NCBI GenBank assembly: GCA_002506425.1
Contig: DAXO01000017.1
Coordinates: 56,360-120,359, forward strand
Direction: 5' to 3'
Source: Methanomassiliicoccaceae archaeon UBA480
Lineage (GTDB): Archaea; Thermoplasmatota; Thermoplasmata; Methanomassiliicoccales; Methanomethylophilaceae
Length of the DNA: 64,000 bases
Part shown: positions 8,725-17,706 of the stretch, piece by piece
How positions within the stretch are numbered: the first letter of the stretch is position 1
Layout of the letters: each line of letters begins with the position of its first letter
Notes under the pieces: generated by a model
Databases searched by the model: none
What the model saw: the letters and a program-made list of their open reading frames with translations, nothing else
Told to the model about the DNA's origin: nothing
Program-made: the position numbers and the translations under genes

Positions 8725-9087
8725 ATGTCTCTAGTAGCATTTTACATGCCATTGGCGATAGTCGCGGTCATCGCCCTCGGCTTCGCCCCTCTGGCATGGT
8801 GGGTATCGAGGTTAATTCGGCCCAAGAAACCCACTCAGTGGATGGAAGCCACCTACGAGTGCGGTTCAGAACCTATCGGAGAGGCACAGGTCCAGTTCAG
8901 GTTCCAGTACTACACGTTCGCTCTGATCTTCGTGGTATTCGACCTGGTTGCGACCTTCCTCATGATCTGGGCAGTCGCGTTCTCCGGACTGTCGACAACC
9001 GCTCAGACCATGATGATCGCCTTCTTCGCGATTCTGATTCTTGGCGTCTGTTACTCGCTGAAAAAGGAGGAAAACGTATGGATATGA
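8725..9087 (+). CDS. fpoA: Fpo complex subunit A (NuoA/NDH-3 homologue)
   Basis: The 120-residue membrane protein has three predicted transmembrane segments and the NuoA signature region around YECGSEPIGEAQVQF and RFQYYTFALIFVVFDL. It belongs to the membrane arm of the F420H2-dehydrogenase-like complex, near the quinone/methanophenazine cavity. It is the first gene of a continuous 10.5-kb operon. Its last ten bases overlap fpoB, whose ribosome-binding site AAAGGAGG lies inside fpoA at about 9063-9070. Confidence 0.95.
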   Translation: MSLVAFYMPLAIVAVIALGFAPLAWWVSRLIRPKKPTQWMEATYECGSEPIGEAQVQFRFQYYTFALIFVVFDLVATFLMIWAVAFSGLSTTAQTMMIAFFAILILGVCYSLKKEENVWI

Positions 9088-9641
9088 GCCTCTACCCCCA
9101 TGCTGTGGCCATGAGTGCCGACGAGTTCATGTCTTGGTCTGACGCCATGATCAACGACCTCTTGAGCTCGGGTACGAAAAAGACCATCGATGAGCTGACC
9201 GGACCCATATGGTCCTGGGCGATGAAGAATTCCATGCACCCCCTGCATTGGGGACTGGCCTGCTGCGCCCTCGAGATGGCTGCGGCATCCGCTCCCAGAT
9301 ACGATGCCGAGCGCTACGGAATGATCTACCGTTCCTCGCCCAGGCAGACTGACATTCTGCTCGTCAACGGATGGATCTCCAAGAAGATCCGCCCCGACCT
9401 CAGGCGTCTGTACGAGCAGATCCCCAACCCCAAGTGGGTCGTGGCCATGGGCGAGTGCGCCATCTCCGGCGGACCTTGGTACGACTCCTACAACACCGTG
9501 CAGGGTCTCGACCAGATTGTTCCGGTGGACATCTACATCCCCGGATGCCCTGCACGTCCCGATGCGATGATAGACGGCTTCATGCTGCTCCAGAAGAAGA
9601 TTGAGAGCTACTTCAGGAGAGGCGCCTTCATGGAGGACTGA
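9078..9641 (+). CDS. fpoB: Fpo complex subunit B (NuoB homologue, N2 cluster subunit)
   Basis: The 187-residue protein carries the paired cysteines (ACCALEM), the GECAISGG cysteine and the IPGCPARPDA cysteine that bind the terminal [4Fe-4S] N2-type cluster, passing electrons to the lipid-soluble acceptor. The ATG at 9078 is preceded by a strong AAGGAGG ribosome-binding site; a second in-frame ATG lies two codons later. The gap to fpoC is two bases. Confidence 0.95.
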   Translation: MDMSLYPHAVAMSADEFMSWSDAMINDLLSSGTKKTIDELTGPIWSWAMKNSMHPLHWGLACCALEMAAASAPRYDAERYGMIYRSSPRQTDILLVNGWISKKIRPDLRRLYEQIPNPKWVVAMGECAISGGPWYDSYNTVQGLDQIVPVDIYIPGCPARPDAMIDGFMLLQKKIESYFRRGAFMED

Positions 9642-9643
9642 GG

Positions 9644-10114
9644 ATGGACACTTCCGCAGTTTACCAGAAGCCCACCGAGGACGAGATCAAGGCGCTTCTC
9701 ACAGAGAAGTTCCCCGAAGTCCAGGTCACCGGCACCGAGGCCCGCAGGGTCTACGCTAAACTCCCCAAGGAGAAGCTGAAAGAGGTCTGCGAGTACATCC
9801 ACGACAATCTGACGTTCGAGCACTGCTCCACCGTCATCGGAGTCGACTACGTCGACCATCTCACTGTCGTGTACCACCTTTCCAACTACTGGAACGGTGT
9901 GATGATCGAGCTCTCCGTCGATCTCCCCTCCGAGGATCCGCACATCGATTCCGTCGCGTGCATCTGGGAGGGAGCCAACTGGCACGAGAGGGAGACCTGG
10001 GAGCTCTTCGGTATCGTCTTCGACGGCCACCCCAGACTCGAGAGGCTCCTCACGCCCGAGACCTACGAGTTCTTCCCGTTCAGGAAATCATACAAGCTCA
10101 GGGGGCAGGAGTGA
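9644..10114 (+). CDS. fpoC: Fpo complex subunit C (NuoC homologue)
   Basis: The 156-residue soluble subunit matches NuoC/30-kDa subunits in the conserved block WEGANWHERETWELFGIVFDGHP followed by LERLL and the EFFPFRKSYKL ending. It forms part of the connecting module that supports the FpoB-FpoD active site. Its TGA overlaps the fpoD ATG by one base. Confidence 0.94.
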   Translation: MDTSAVYQKPTEDEIKALLTEKFPEVQVTGTEARRVYAKLPKEKLKEVCEYIHDNLTFEHCSTVIGVDYVDHLTVVYHLSNYWNGVMIELSVDLPSEDPHIDSVACIWEGANWHERETWELFGIVFDGHPRLERLLTPETYEFFPFRKSYKLRGQE

Positions 10115-11277
10115 TGGCAGATTCAATAGCGCCCATCGTGGCCGCCGAGGAGAAGATCCAGGCACAGGCCGACAAGATGGATATGGACAAGATGTGGATC
10201 ATCATGGGTCCCCAGCACCCGTTCTCGCACGGACTCTGGACCCTGAAGATCAAGGTCGACGGAGAGATCTGCATCGATGCGGATCCCATCGTCGGATACC
10301 TGCACAGGGGATGGGAGAAGGAGACCGAGAACAGGACCTACCCCAAGATCATCCCCATGGCGGACCGTCTCTGCTACGCCGCCTCTATGACGTACACCCA
10401 CCTGTACTGCATGACCGTCGAGAAGGCCCTCGGAATGGACATCCCCGAGAAGGCGAAGTACATCAGAATCGTCTCCGACGAGATCTGCCGTATCCAGTCC
10501 CACCTCATGTGGCTCGCCGCCGTCGGTACCGACCTCGGTAACCTGACCGTGTTCCTCTGGGCCATGAGGGAGAGAGAGTACTTCCTCGACCTCAACGTCA
10601 AGCTGTGCGGCGCCAGGATGACCACCAACTACCCGAGGATCGGAGGGGTCCGCAACGACACCACCGAGCTCTTCGACAGGGACCTCATCCGCACCGTGGA
10701 CAGGTTCGAGAAGGCCCTCTGGGACATCATCGCGCTCATGGATGACAGCGCCGTCATCGTATCGAGGATGAAAGGCATCAGCTACCTCACCAGGGAGCAG
10801 GCCGCCAACCTCGGTCTCACCGGCCCGGCCATGAGAGGGTGCGGAGTCGACTTCGATATCCGCAGGGACGATCCCTACGACAACTACGACAAGGTCGATT
10901 TCGAGGTCCCCGTCCTCACCGAGGGAGACTCGTACGCCAGGTACATGATCCGCATCGAGGAGATGTTCCAGTCCTGCGACATAATCAGGCAGGCCGCCAA
11001 GAAGATCGAGGCGCTCGGAAAGAACGCCCCGTACAGGGTCAAGGCCCCCACCAGGGTGCCCGCAGGAACCCACTTCACCAGGCTCGAGGACCCGCGCGGC
11101 GAGTCCCTCATGTATCTCGTCTCCGACGGAACCGACAAGCCCTACAGGCTCAAGGTCCGCAGCCCCATCTTCGTGAACGTATCCTCCGCCAAAGCGCAGT
11201 GCGTGGGCGTAAGGATCGCCGATGTTCCGGCCGTCCTCGCCCAGATCGACATGTGCCTCGGAGAGACGGACAGGTGA
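10114..11277 (+). CDS. fpoD: Fpo complex subunit D (NuoD homologue)
   Basis: The 387-residue protein matches NuoD/49-kDa subunits and [NiFe]-hydrogenase large-subunit relatives, with MGPQHPFSHG near residue 35, VGYLHRGWEKE, RICRIQSHL-type residues and the GPAMRGCGVDFDIRR block. Together with FpoB it forms the site where electrons reach the methanophenazine-type or alternative membrane acceptor. The ATG at 10114 overlaps the fpoC stop. Confidence 0.95.
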   Translation: MADSIAPIVAAEEKIQAQADKMDMDKMWIIMGPQHPFSHGLWTLKIKVDGEICIDADPIVGYLHRGWEKETENRTYPKIIPMADRLCYAASMTYTHLYCMTVEKALGMDIPEKAKYIRIVSDEICRIQSHLMWLAAVGTDLGNLTVFLWAMREREYFLDLNVKLCGARMTTNYPRIGGVRNDTTELFDRDLIRTVDRFEKALWDIIALMDDSAVIVSRMKGISYLTREQAANLGLTGPAMRGCGVDFDIRRDDPYDNYDKVDFEVPVLTEGDSYARYMIRIEEMFQSCDIIRQAAKKIEALGKNAPYRVKAPTRVPAGTHFTRLEDPRGESLMYLVSDGTDKPYRLKVRSPIFVNVSSAKAQCVGVRIADVPAVLAQIDMCLGETDR

Positions 11278-11282
11278 TTCCG

Positions 11283-12458
11283 GTGGTAGAGCAATATTCT
11301 AGCATACTCAACTGGATCGACTTCTTCAAGGACCCGATGCAGAATCAGTTCTATCCGTTCGAGGGAGTCTACAACCTGCCTTTCGACATATCCTACAAGC
11401 TGTGGGAGATCATCGGCGGGGCCATCGCCTGGCTGATCAACCTGATATTCCCCGGCAACGAGGTCTCCGAATGGCTGATGAGCGACTACGTCAGCGTGCT
11501 GTTCTCGCTCATCATCTTCATGCTCATCGTCTTCATCGTGGTGTTCGTGTGTACGCTGCTGTCCCTGTGGATGGAGCGTAAGTGTCTCGGTAGGATGATG
11601 GACAGAAGGGGAACCATGGTGGGAATGAAAGGATTCCTGCAGTGTGTCGCCGACGGTCTCAAGACCTTCATGAAGGAGAACACCATCCCCAAGAAGGTCG
11701 ACTCGATGACCTACATGTGGACCGTGTCCCTCATCGTGGGTGTCTCCGTCCTGCTGGCATGCATGATCCCTCTGTCTCAGAGATGGTTCGTCGTCAACTA
11801 CGACTCCGGACTCCTCATAGTCATGGCATTCTTCGCCCTGGCTCCGTTCTTCATCCTGGTTTCCGGATGGTCCCAGAACAACAAGTACTCCATGATCGGA
11901 GGAATGCGTGCCGCCGAGCTGATGATCTCCTACGAGGTCCCCATGCTCATCATGATCGCGACAACCGCCCTCATGGCCGGCAGCTTCAATATCGGAGACA
12001 TCGTCGACGCTCAGTACGAGACCATGTGGTACTTCATACCGCAGATCATCGGTGCAATCACGTTCTTCTTCTGCGCCACCGCGGAATCCGAGCGTGTCCC
12101 CTTCGATATCGCAGAGGCAGAGGCCGAGCTGGTCGAGGGATGGCAGACCGAGTACGCCGGAATGAAGTGGGGTCTCATCATGCTGGCCGACTACTTCAGG
12201 GGATACGTCGCGTGCGCCATGTTCGCCATCATGTACCTCGGCGGATGGGCGCTCCCGGTCATCGGAAACGGACCCGTTCCCGAGATCGTGTTCCTGCTCA
12301 AGGCCTGGTTCGTGTTCTTCCTGATGATCCTCGTCAGGGCCGCGCTCGGACGTGTCAGGCCCGACCAGATCGTCAACATCGGATGGAAGGTCTTCATGCC
12401 TCTGTCCGTGATCAACCTGGCAGTCGTGCTGCTGCTCAAGACGGGAGGCTTCTTCTGA
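11283..12458 (+). CDS. fpoH: Fpo complex subunit H (NuoH homologue)
   Basis: The 391-residue membrane protein matches NuoH, including the conserved cytoplasmic loop LWMERKCLGRMMDRRG, the block CATAESERVPFDIAEAEAELVEGWQTEYAGMKWG and the C-terminal LVRAALGRVRPDQ segment. It links the peripheral and membrane arms. I place the start at GTG 11283; a GTG at 11274 that overlaps the fpoD stop as GTGA is a real alternative. The first ~60 residues before the first long hydrophobic segment are longer than in many NuoH proteins. Confidence 0.92.
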   Translation: MVEQYSSILNWIDFFKDPMQNQFYPFEGVYNLPFDISYKLWEIIGGAIAWLINLIFPGNEVSEWLMSDYVSVLFSLIIFMLIVFIVVFVCTLLSLWMERKCLGRMMDRRGTMVGMKGFLQCVADGLKTFMKENTIPKKVDSMTYMWTVSLIVGVSVLLACMIPLSQRWFVVNYDSGLLIVMAFFALAPFFILVSGWSQNNKYSMIGGMRAAELMISYEVPMLIMIATTALMAGSFNIGDIVDAQYETMWYFIPQIIGAITFFFCATAESERVPFDIAEAEAELVEGWQTEYAGMKWGLIMLADYFRGYVACAMFAIMYLGGWALPVIGNGPVPEIVFLLKAWFVFFLMILVRAALGRVRPDQIVNIGWKVFMPLSVINLAVVLLLKTGGFF

Positions 12459-13201
12459 TGAGCATTAGATACCTAGACAAATACCCCCGCAGCAATGCGA
12501 AGCACCTGTGGGTCCTCAAGCCCCAGTGGGCCGTCCTCAAGCTGTTCGCCAAGAACATCGTCCGCAGGCCGGTCACCGTCCTGTACCCCTACGAGAAGGA
12601 GTGGGTCCCGGACAACTACCGCGGCCGTCCCGGACTCATCTTCGACGAGTGCGTCGGATGCGGCATGTGCGTGCGCATGTGCCCCACCGCCTGCATAAAG
12701 CTCGTCGACGCCCAGGATTCCGAGGGCAACACCGTCAAGAGGCCCCAGGTCAACATGGGAAGGTGCGCCATGTGCGGATACTGCGCAGAGTACTGCCCGG
12801 TGGACGCCATGACCGTGACTCCCGAGTACGAGCTGGCCGAGTACACCAGATTCGATCTCATCTACGGTCCCCGCAGGCTCGCCTACGACAAGACGACAGA
12901 GGGAATGAAGGTCAAGCTGGAAGTCACTCTCCAGTCGGATATCGACAACGGCAATCCCGAGAGGCGCGTCAGCCTGGCCAGCCTGGACAGGCCCATCCTC
13001 ATCGATGCCAAGTGCATCGGATGCAAGAAGTGCGCCAAGGTGTGCCCCGTCGACGCCATCGAGATGGTGGAGAAGGGGAAGAACGAGAAGACCGGAAGGC
13101 CCATACTCCGTCCGGTCATCGACGATTCGAAGTGCATCTGCTGCAGCAACTGCGTGGACGACTGTCCCAAGGATGCGCTCGAGATGAAGGAGGTGCTCTG
13201 A
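12458..13201 (+). CDS. fpoI: Fpo complex subunit I (NuoI homologue) with four [4Fe-4S] cluster motifs
   Basis: The first ~130 residues are a normal NuoI with two C-x2-C-x2-C-x3-C motifs (Cys65/68/71/75 and Cys103/106/109/113). A further ~115 residues follow with two more complete motifs (Cys186/189/192/196 and Cys226/229/232/236), so the 247-residue protein should hold four [4Fe-4S] clusters rather than two. With no fpoF in the operon, the extra ferredoxin-like domain probably forms the electron entry point for a ferredoxin or a heterodisulfide-reductase partner; that role is inferred. The ATG overlaps the fpoH stop by one base. Confidence 0.93.
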   Translation: MSIRYLDKYPRSNAKHLWVLKPQWAVLKLFAKNIVRRPVTVLYPYEKEWVPDNYRGRPGLIFDECVGCGMCVRMCPTACIKLVDAQDSEGNTVKRPQVNMGRCAMCGYCAEYCPVDAMTVTPEYELAEYTRFDLIYGPRRLAYDKTTEGMKVKLEVTLQSDIDNGNPERRVSLASLDRPILIDAKCIGCKKCAKVCPVDAIEMVEKGKNEKTGRPILRPVIDDSKCICCSNCVDDCPKDALEMKEVL

Positions 13202-13536
13202 TGGGAATGATCAGAGACATTTGGGACGCGTTCTGCGGAGGATTCGGAGATTTCGGAAACTACCTCCTCGGAAACCTGGACCTGGTGGCCTTCGTCCTCC
13301 TGTCCGCGATCGCGGTTCTGGCGGCGCTCTACGTCGTCACCGACAAGGAGGTCGTTCACAGCGCATTCTACCTCGCGCTCGTGTTCCTGTGCGTAGGATT
13401 CGTCTATTTCTTCCTCGAAGCGGAGTTCATAGGCGTCATCCAGATCCTGGTCTACGTGGGAGCCATCACCATCCTGTTCGCGTTCAGCATCATGCTGACT
13501 AGAAGATACATTATGAAGAAAGGTGATTCCGAATGA
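13201..13536 (+). CDS. fpoJ: Fpo complex subunit J, N-terminal half (NuoJ homologue)
   Basis: This 111-residue membrane protein corresponds to the N-terminal part of NuoJ, including the conserved VHSAFYLAL and EFIGVIQILVYVGAITILFAF segments that form the flexible helix of the ion-translocation path. The C-terminal part of NuoJ is encoded separately by the next gene, a split also known in other methanogen fpo operons. Both boundaries overlap neighbours by 1 to 4 bases. Confidence 0.92.
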   Translation: MGMIRDIWDAFCGGFGDFGNYLLGNLDLVAFVLLSAIAVLAALYVVTDKEVVHSAFYLALVFLCVGFVYFFLEAEFIGVIQILVYVGAITILFAFSIMLTRRYIMKKGDSE

Positions 13537-13859
13537 GTCCCGGCATAGCGGATAAGAAGAAGGTAGTCGGCGCAACCGTCGCCGTGTTCCTGCTCGCAGT
13601 CCTGGCTGTCGGAATCTTCACCGTCGACTGGAGCGACTACACGGGCACCGACACTCCTCAGGAGCAGCCCACGTTCCCCACCGATGACGAAGACAGCATC
13701 TGGGACGAGAACGGCGACCTGAAGGAGGAGAGCCTTGCGTACACCATCTTCGAGAAGTACGGCCTCATCCTGATCCCCCTCGCGCTGCTGATGTTCGGCG
13801 CAATGGTCGGAGGAGTCGTCATTTCGAGAGAGGAGGCTGAGATCGATGATTCCAATTGA
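13533..13859 (+). CDS. fpoJ: Fpo complex subunit J, C-terminal half
   Basis: The 108-residue protein has one transmembrane helix near the N-terminus (residues ~10-30), an acidic external loop of about 45 residues, and a second helix close to the C-terminus ending in the GGVVISREE motif typical of the NuoJ end. Its position directly after the NuoJ N-terminal half and before fpoK supports the assignment. Sequence conservation is weak, so the identification rests mainly on context. Confidence 0.82.
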   Translation: MSPGIADKKKVVGATVAVFLLAVLAVGIFTVDWSDYTGTDTPQEQPTFPTDDEDSIWDENGDLKEESLAYTIFEKYGLILIPLALLMFGAMVGGVVISREEAEIDDSN

Positions 13860-14154
13860 GTTCTTCCTTCTCCTGGGAGCCATCCTGTTCGCCATCGGAG
13901 CGTACGGAGTGGTAACGAAAAGCAATGCGATCATCGTGCTGATGTGCATCGAGCTCATGCTCAACGCGGCGAACATCAATTTCGTCGCATTCGGAGCCTT
14001 CCACCCCGACATAATGGGACAGGCTTTCGTCATAGTCACGATCACCGTTGCGGCCGCAGAGGTCGCCGTCGGTATCGCCATCCTGCTCAACGCATACAAG
14101 ATGAGGAAGACGACCGAACTCGACGAGGACGGTCTCACATCCATGAGGTGGTAA
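13846..14154 (+). CDS. fpoK: Fpo complex subunit K (NuoK homologue)
   Basis: The 102-residue protein has three transmembrane helices and the NuoK hallmark IVLMCIELMLNAANINFVAF with its membrane glutamate, followed by FVIVTITVAAAEVAVGIAI with the second conserved glutamate. These residues belong to the proton or sodium channel. It overlaps the previous gene by 14 bases and ends in TAA, one of the few TAA stops in the window. Confidence 0.95.
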   Translation: MIPIEFFLLLGAILFAIGAYGVVTKSNAIIVLMCIELMLNAANINFVAFGAFHPDIMGQAFVIVTITVAAAEVAVGIAILLNAYKMRKTTELDEDGLTSMRW

Positions 14155-14156
14155 GC

Positions 14157-16193
14157 ATGTTGATAGAATACACTTGGCTGGTCCCCCTCATCCCGATGCT
14201 GTGCTTCCTTATCATCGGACTCGTTGGAAGGAAGACTCCTGAGAAGGGAGGCTACATCGCAATCGCCGGAGCGCTTCTGGCGTTCATCATCTCCGCGGTC
14301 ATCTCGTACGAGTACCTGACCGGCGACGTCTACCCCAACCCCGTGACCGAGCAGATCATGTGGTTCCACATCGGGGACATCGAGATCAACCTCGGTTACT
14401 ACGTCGACGGCCTGACCTGCCTGATGATGCTCTTCGCATCGTTCATCTCCACTCTGATCTTCGTGTACTCCATCGGATACATGGGCGACCAGGGCGGAAG
14501 GAAGACCAGGTATTACGCCGAGGTCTCCCTGTTCCTTACCGGAATGCTCGGACTCATCGTGTCCAGCAACTTCCTCGAGCTGTTCATCTTCTGGGAGGTC
14601 ATGGGACTGTGCTCCTATCTGCTGATAGGATTCTGGTCCTTCAGGCACCCCGAAGGAGATGCGGCCTCCGCCAACGCCGCTTCCGCGGCCAAGAAGGCTT
14701 TCCTCGTCACCAGGATGGGAGATGTCTGTCTCATGGCAGGACTGTTCATCCTCCTCGGCGAGTTCCACAGCCTCGACTACGCCAACATGTTCGATCCCTC
14801 GGCCATCGCCGCCGTCGATCAGAACAACCTCACCCTTGCCATGCTCCTCGTCTTCGGCGGAGTCATCGGTAAGAGCGCCCAGTTCCCTCTGCACGACTGG
14901 CTCCCCGATGCGATGGCCGGACCTACCACGGTCTCCTCGCTCATTCACGCCGCGACCATGGTCAAGGCCGGAGTCTATCTCGTCGCCAGGGGATACCCTC
15001 TCTTCATCCAGAATGCCGACGTCATGCTGTTCGTCGGAATCATCGGAGGGGTCACCGCATTCATCGCAGCCACCATGGCTCTCAACAACATGAACATCAA
15101 GAGGGTCCTTGCGTACTCCACCATCTCCCAGCTCGGATACATGATCCTGGCTCTCGGAGCGGGCGGATACCTCGTCGCTCTCGGAATGGACATGGGAGGG
15201 GAGGAGGGTGCTGCCCTCATCGCCGCAGGAACCGCTGGATTCGTCGCCGGATGCTTCCACATGATGAACCATGCGTTCTTCAAGGCCCTGCTGTTCATGT
15301 GCTCCGGATCCGTGATCCATGCAGTGGGCACGGAGGATATGCGCGAGATGGGCGGACTCGGGAAGCACATGAAGATCACATCGATCACCATGCTCCTCGG
15401 TTCCCTGTCCATCGCCGGATTCCCTCTGTTCAGCGGATTCTGGTCCAAGGATCTCGTCCTCGAGATCGCGATGGAGGCCGGTCATGACGGAACCGTATGG
15501 TTCACCGTGCTCTGGGTCCTCGCGGTCGTCACAGCCTTCATGACCGCGTTCTACATGTTCCGCATGTGGTTCATGACGTTCATGGGAGAGGAGGGCCACG
15601 CCACGCAGCACTGCCACGGCGAGTCCCCCAAGACCATGACCACGCCTCTGGTCATCCTGTCCGTGTTCGCCGTCCTCAGCGGATTCCTCATAATGTTCGG
15701 CCTCGACGCCATGGTGTCCTTCGATGTGACCGCCACCGGATTCGTCGTCGGAGGAGGACACTCCGAAGGATTCGAGTACTTCAGCGAGCTGTTCACCAAC
15801 CCGTACACCTATCTGACCATCGTCCTCGCGCTCGTCGGTATCGGAATCGCGTACCTCATGTACGTGAAGAAGACCATCGACCCCGCCAAGTTCAACAAGA
15901 ACGGCCAGTCCTGGCTCTACAAGGCGCTCACCAAGAGATGGTGGTTCCCCGATCTGTACAACCAGATTTCCTGGAAGCTCGGATTCGGAGTCGCCAAGGG
16001 CGTCAACTACGTCGACAGGCAGGTCATCGACGGTACCGTCAACGGCCTGTCCGCTGCGGTCGTTGGAGGCGGAGACGTCGTCAGCAAGATGCAGACCGGA
16101 GATGTCCACGACTACGCTTCCGTGGTCCTTCTGGGCGTTGCAGTCCTGTCCGTCCTCTTCGTCGTCATCGCGATGATCCTCGGAGGCATGTGA
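14157..16193 (+). CDS. fpoL: Fpo complex subunit L (NuoL homologue, antiporter-like)
   Basis: The 678-residue polytopic membrane protein matches NuoL, with the LFIFWEVMGLCSYLLIGFW motif, the KSAQFPLHDWLPDAMAGPTTVSSLIHAATMVKAG block containing the conserved channel Lys and His residues, and the NNMNIKRVLAYSTISQLGYM segment. It has the C-terminal extension that forms the lateral helix in NuoL. It pumps ions in response to electron flow through the Fpo complex. The ATG at 14157 lies two bases after the fpoK stop. Confidence 0.96.
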   Translation: MLIEYTWLVPLIPMLCFLIIGLVGRKTPEKGGYIAIAGALLAFIISAVISYEYLTGDVYPNPVTEQIMWFHIGDIEINLGYYVDGLTCLMMLFASFISTLIFVYSIGYMGDQGGRKTRYYAEVSLFLTGMLGLIVSSNFLELFIFWEVMGLCSYLLIGFWSFRHPEGDAASANAASAAKKAFLVTRMGDVCLMAGLFILLGEFHSLDYANMFDPSAIAAVDQNNLTLAMLLVFGGVIGKSAQFPLHDWLPDAMAGPTTVSSLIHAATMVKAGVYLVARGYPLFIQNADVMLFVGIIGGVTAFIAATMALNNMNIKRVLAYSTISQLGYMILALGAGGYLVALGMDMGGEEGAALIAAGTAGFVAGCFHMMNHAFFKALLFMCSGSVIHAVGTEDMREMGGLGKHMKITSITMLLGSLSIAGFPLFSGFWSKDLVLEIAMEAGHDGTVWFTVLWVLAVVTAFMTAFYMFRMWFMTFMGEEGHATQHCHGESPKTMTTPLVILSVFAVLSGFLIMFGLDAMVSFDVTATGFVVGGGHSEGFEYFSELFTNPYTYLTIVLALVGIGIAYLMYVKKTIDPAKFNKNGQSWLYKALTKRWWFPDLYNQISWKLGFGVAKGVNYVDRQVIDGTVNGLSAAVVGGGDVVSKMQTGDVHDYASVVLLGVAVLSVLFVVIAMILGGM

Positions 16194-16194
16194 A

Positions 16195-17706
16195 ATGAGC
16201 ATCGACACAATGATCCTGCCTCTCCTGCTGATCATCCCGTTCATCGGGACAGTCGCCACCCTGTTCATGGGCGGCGAGAGGCAGAAATACGCCAAGGTCG
16301 TCGCCGGGGTCTTCTCGGCGATCACCCTCGTCCTGACAATCTACCTGATGTATGTCGGTCTCGGCAACTGGGGAGACTACTCCGTCAGCTACACCTGGAT
16401 CGAGACATCCTCGATAACCATCAACTTCGCGCTCGCGGTGGACGGTCTCAGCATACTGATGATCTTCCTCTCCGCTCTGCTGACGCCTCTGGTCATCCTC
16501 TTCTCCGCTGGAGAGAGCGACAGGGCGAACTACTTCCATGCGCTGCTCATGGCGATGGAGGTCGGACTGATGGGAGTCTTCATGGCGGCGGACTACTTCC
16601 TGTTCTACGTCATGTGGGAGATCACCCTGATCCCCATGTACTTCCTCATCAGCTGGTATGGAGGACCCAGGAGGCACTACGCCGCCATCAAGTTCTTCAT
16701 ATACACGCACGTGGCGTCGCTCGTCATGCTCATCGGAATCTTCGCGATGGGATGGATGAGCTACGACATCACCGGTGTCGCCGACTTCGGATTCGACTAC
16801 ATGGAGCTCGTAATGTCCGGGACCTCCCAGGCATTCCAGGCGGCCGTCTTCGCCCTCCTGTTCTTCGGATTCATGGTCAAGATGCCGTCCGTTCCGTTCC
16901 ATACCTGGCTTCCCGACGCGCATGTCGAGGCCCCTACGGCCGGTTCCGTCATCCTTGCCGGAGTCATGCTGAAGATGGGTTCCTACGGTATCATCAGGAT
17001 CTGCCTGACCTGCTTCCCCGAGGGAGCGGAGTACTGGCAGTGGGTGATCATCGCCATCGGACTCGTCTCGATGGTCTACGGCGCCTACGCCTGCATCGCG
17101 CAGACCGATCTCAAGAAGATGGTCGCATTCTCGTCCATCAGCCACATGGGAATGGTCATGCTCGGAATCGGATGCCTGTCCGATATCGGAATAACATTCG
17201 CCATCTTCCAGATGTTCGCTCACGGACTCATCAGCGCCATGCTGTTCATGGTCTGCGGATTCACCGGACACGCTCTCGGAACCAGGGAGATCCCCCTGCT
17301 CGGAGGACTGGCTGGAAGGATGCCCGCATTCGCCACCTTCATGATGATCTCGTTCATGGCCTCCCTCGGTCTGCCCGGCCTCGTCGGGTTCTGGGGAGAG
17401 TTCCCGCTCGTCTACGGGTTCTACGAGTTCATCCAGTCCGAGGGAGTCCTCTGGCTGCTGCTGTTCTGCCTGCTGACCCTGATGCTCACCGCCGGCTACT
17501 ACCTCTGGTCCATGCAGAGGACGCTCTTCGGTCCCGAGACCACCAAGATCGACCTCGAGCACGTCCACGACCTGAGCAAGCCCGAGTTCGCGGCGCTGGC
17601 CGTTCTGGCCGTCCTCGTCGCCCTCTTCGGAGTCTGGCCCGATGCCGCCCTGAGCTTCATCGATCCCTATGTTGACGCGCTCGTCAGCTCCATGGGGGTG
17701 CTGTGA
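16195..17706 (+). CDS. fpoM: Fpo complex subunit M (NuoM homologue, antiporter-like)
   Basis: The 503-residue polytopic membrane protein has the NuoM features LFYVMWEITLIPMYFLI with the channel glutamate, KMPSVPFHTWLPDAHVEAPTAGSVILAGVMLKMG and the DLKKMVAFSSISHMGMV segment. It is the second antiporter-like pump subunit. It begins one base after the fpoL stop and its stop overlaps fpoN by one base. Confidence 0.96.
   Translation: MSIDTMILPLLLIIPFIGTVATLFMGGERQKYAKVVAGVFSAITLVLTIYLMYVGLGNWGDYSVSYTWIETSSITINFALAVDGLSILMIFLSALLTPLVILFSAGESDRANYFHALLMAMEVGLMGVFMAADYFLFYVMWEITLIPMYFLISWYGGPRRHYAAIKFFIYTHVASLVMLIGIFAMGWMSYDITGVADFGFDYMELVMSGTSQAFQAAVFALLFFGFMVKMPSVPFHTWLPDAHVEAPTAGSVILAGVMLKMGSYGIIRICLTCFPEGAEYWQWVIIAIGLVSMVYGAYACIAQTDLKKMVAFSSISHMGMVMLGIGCLSDIGITFAIFQMFAHGLISAMLFMVCGFTGHALGTREIPLLGGLAGRMPAFATFMMISFMASLGLPGLVGFWGEFPLVYGFYEFIQSEGVLWLLLFCLLTLMLTAGYYLWSMQRTLFGPETTKIDLEHVHDLSKPEFAALAVLAVLVALFGVWPDAALSFIDPYVDALVSSMGVL

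Noticed and set aside
13452..16325. A 957-codon minus-strand open frame under fpoJ-fpoL
   Set aside because: It is the antisense shadow of the fpo genes, made possible by GC-rich codon bias. It is rich in Asp, Glu, His and Gly with no recognisable domain, while the plus strand carries well-conserved subunits.
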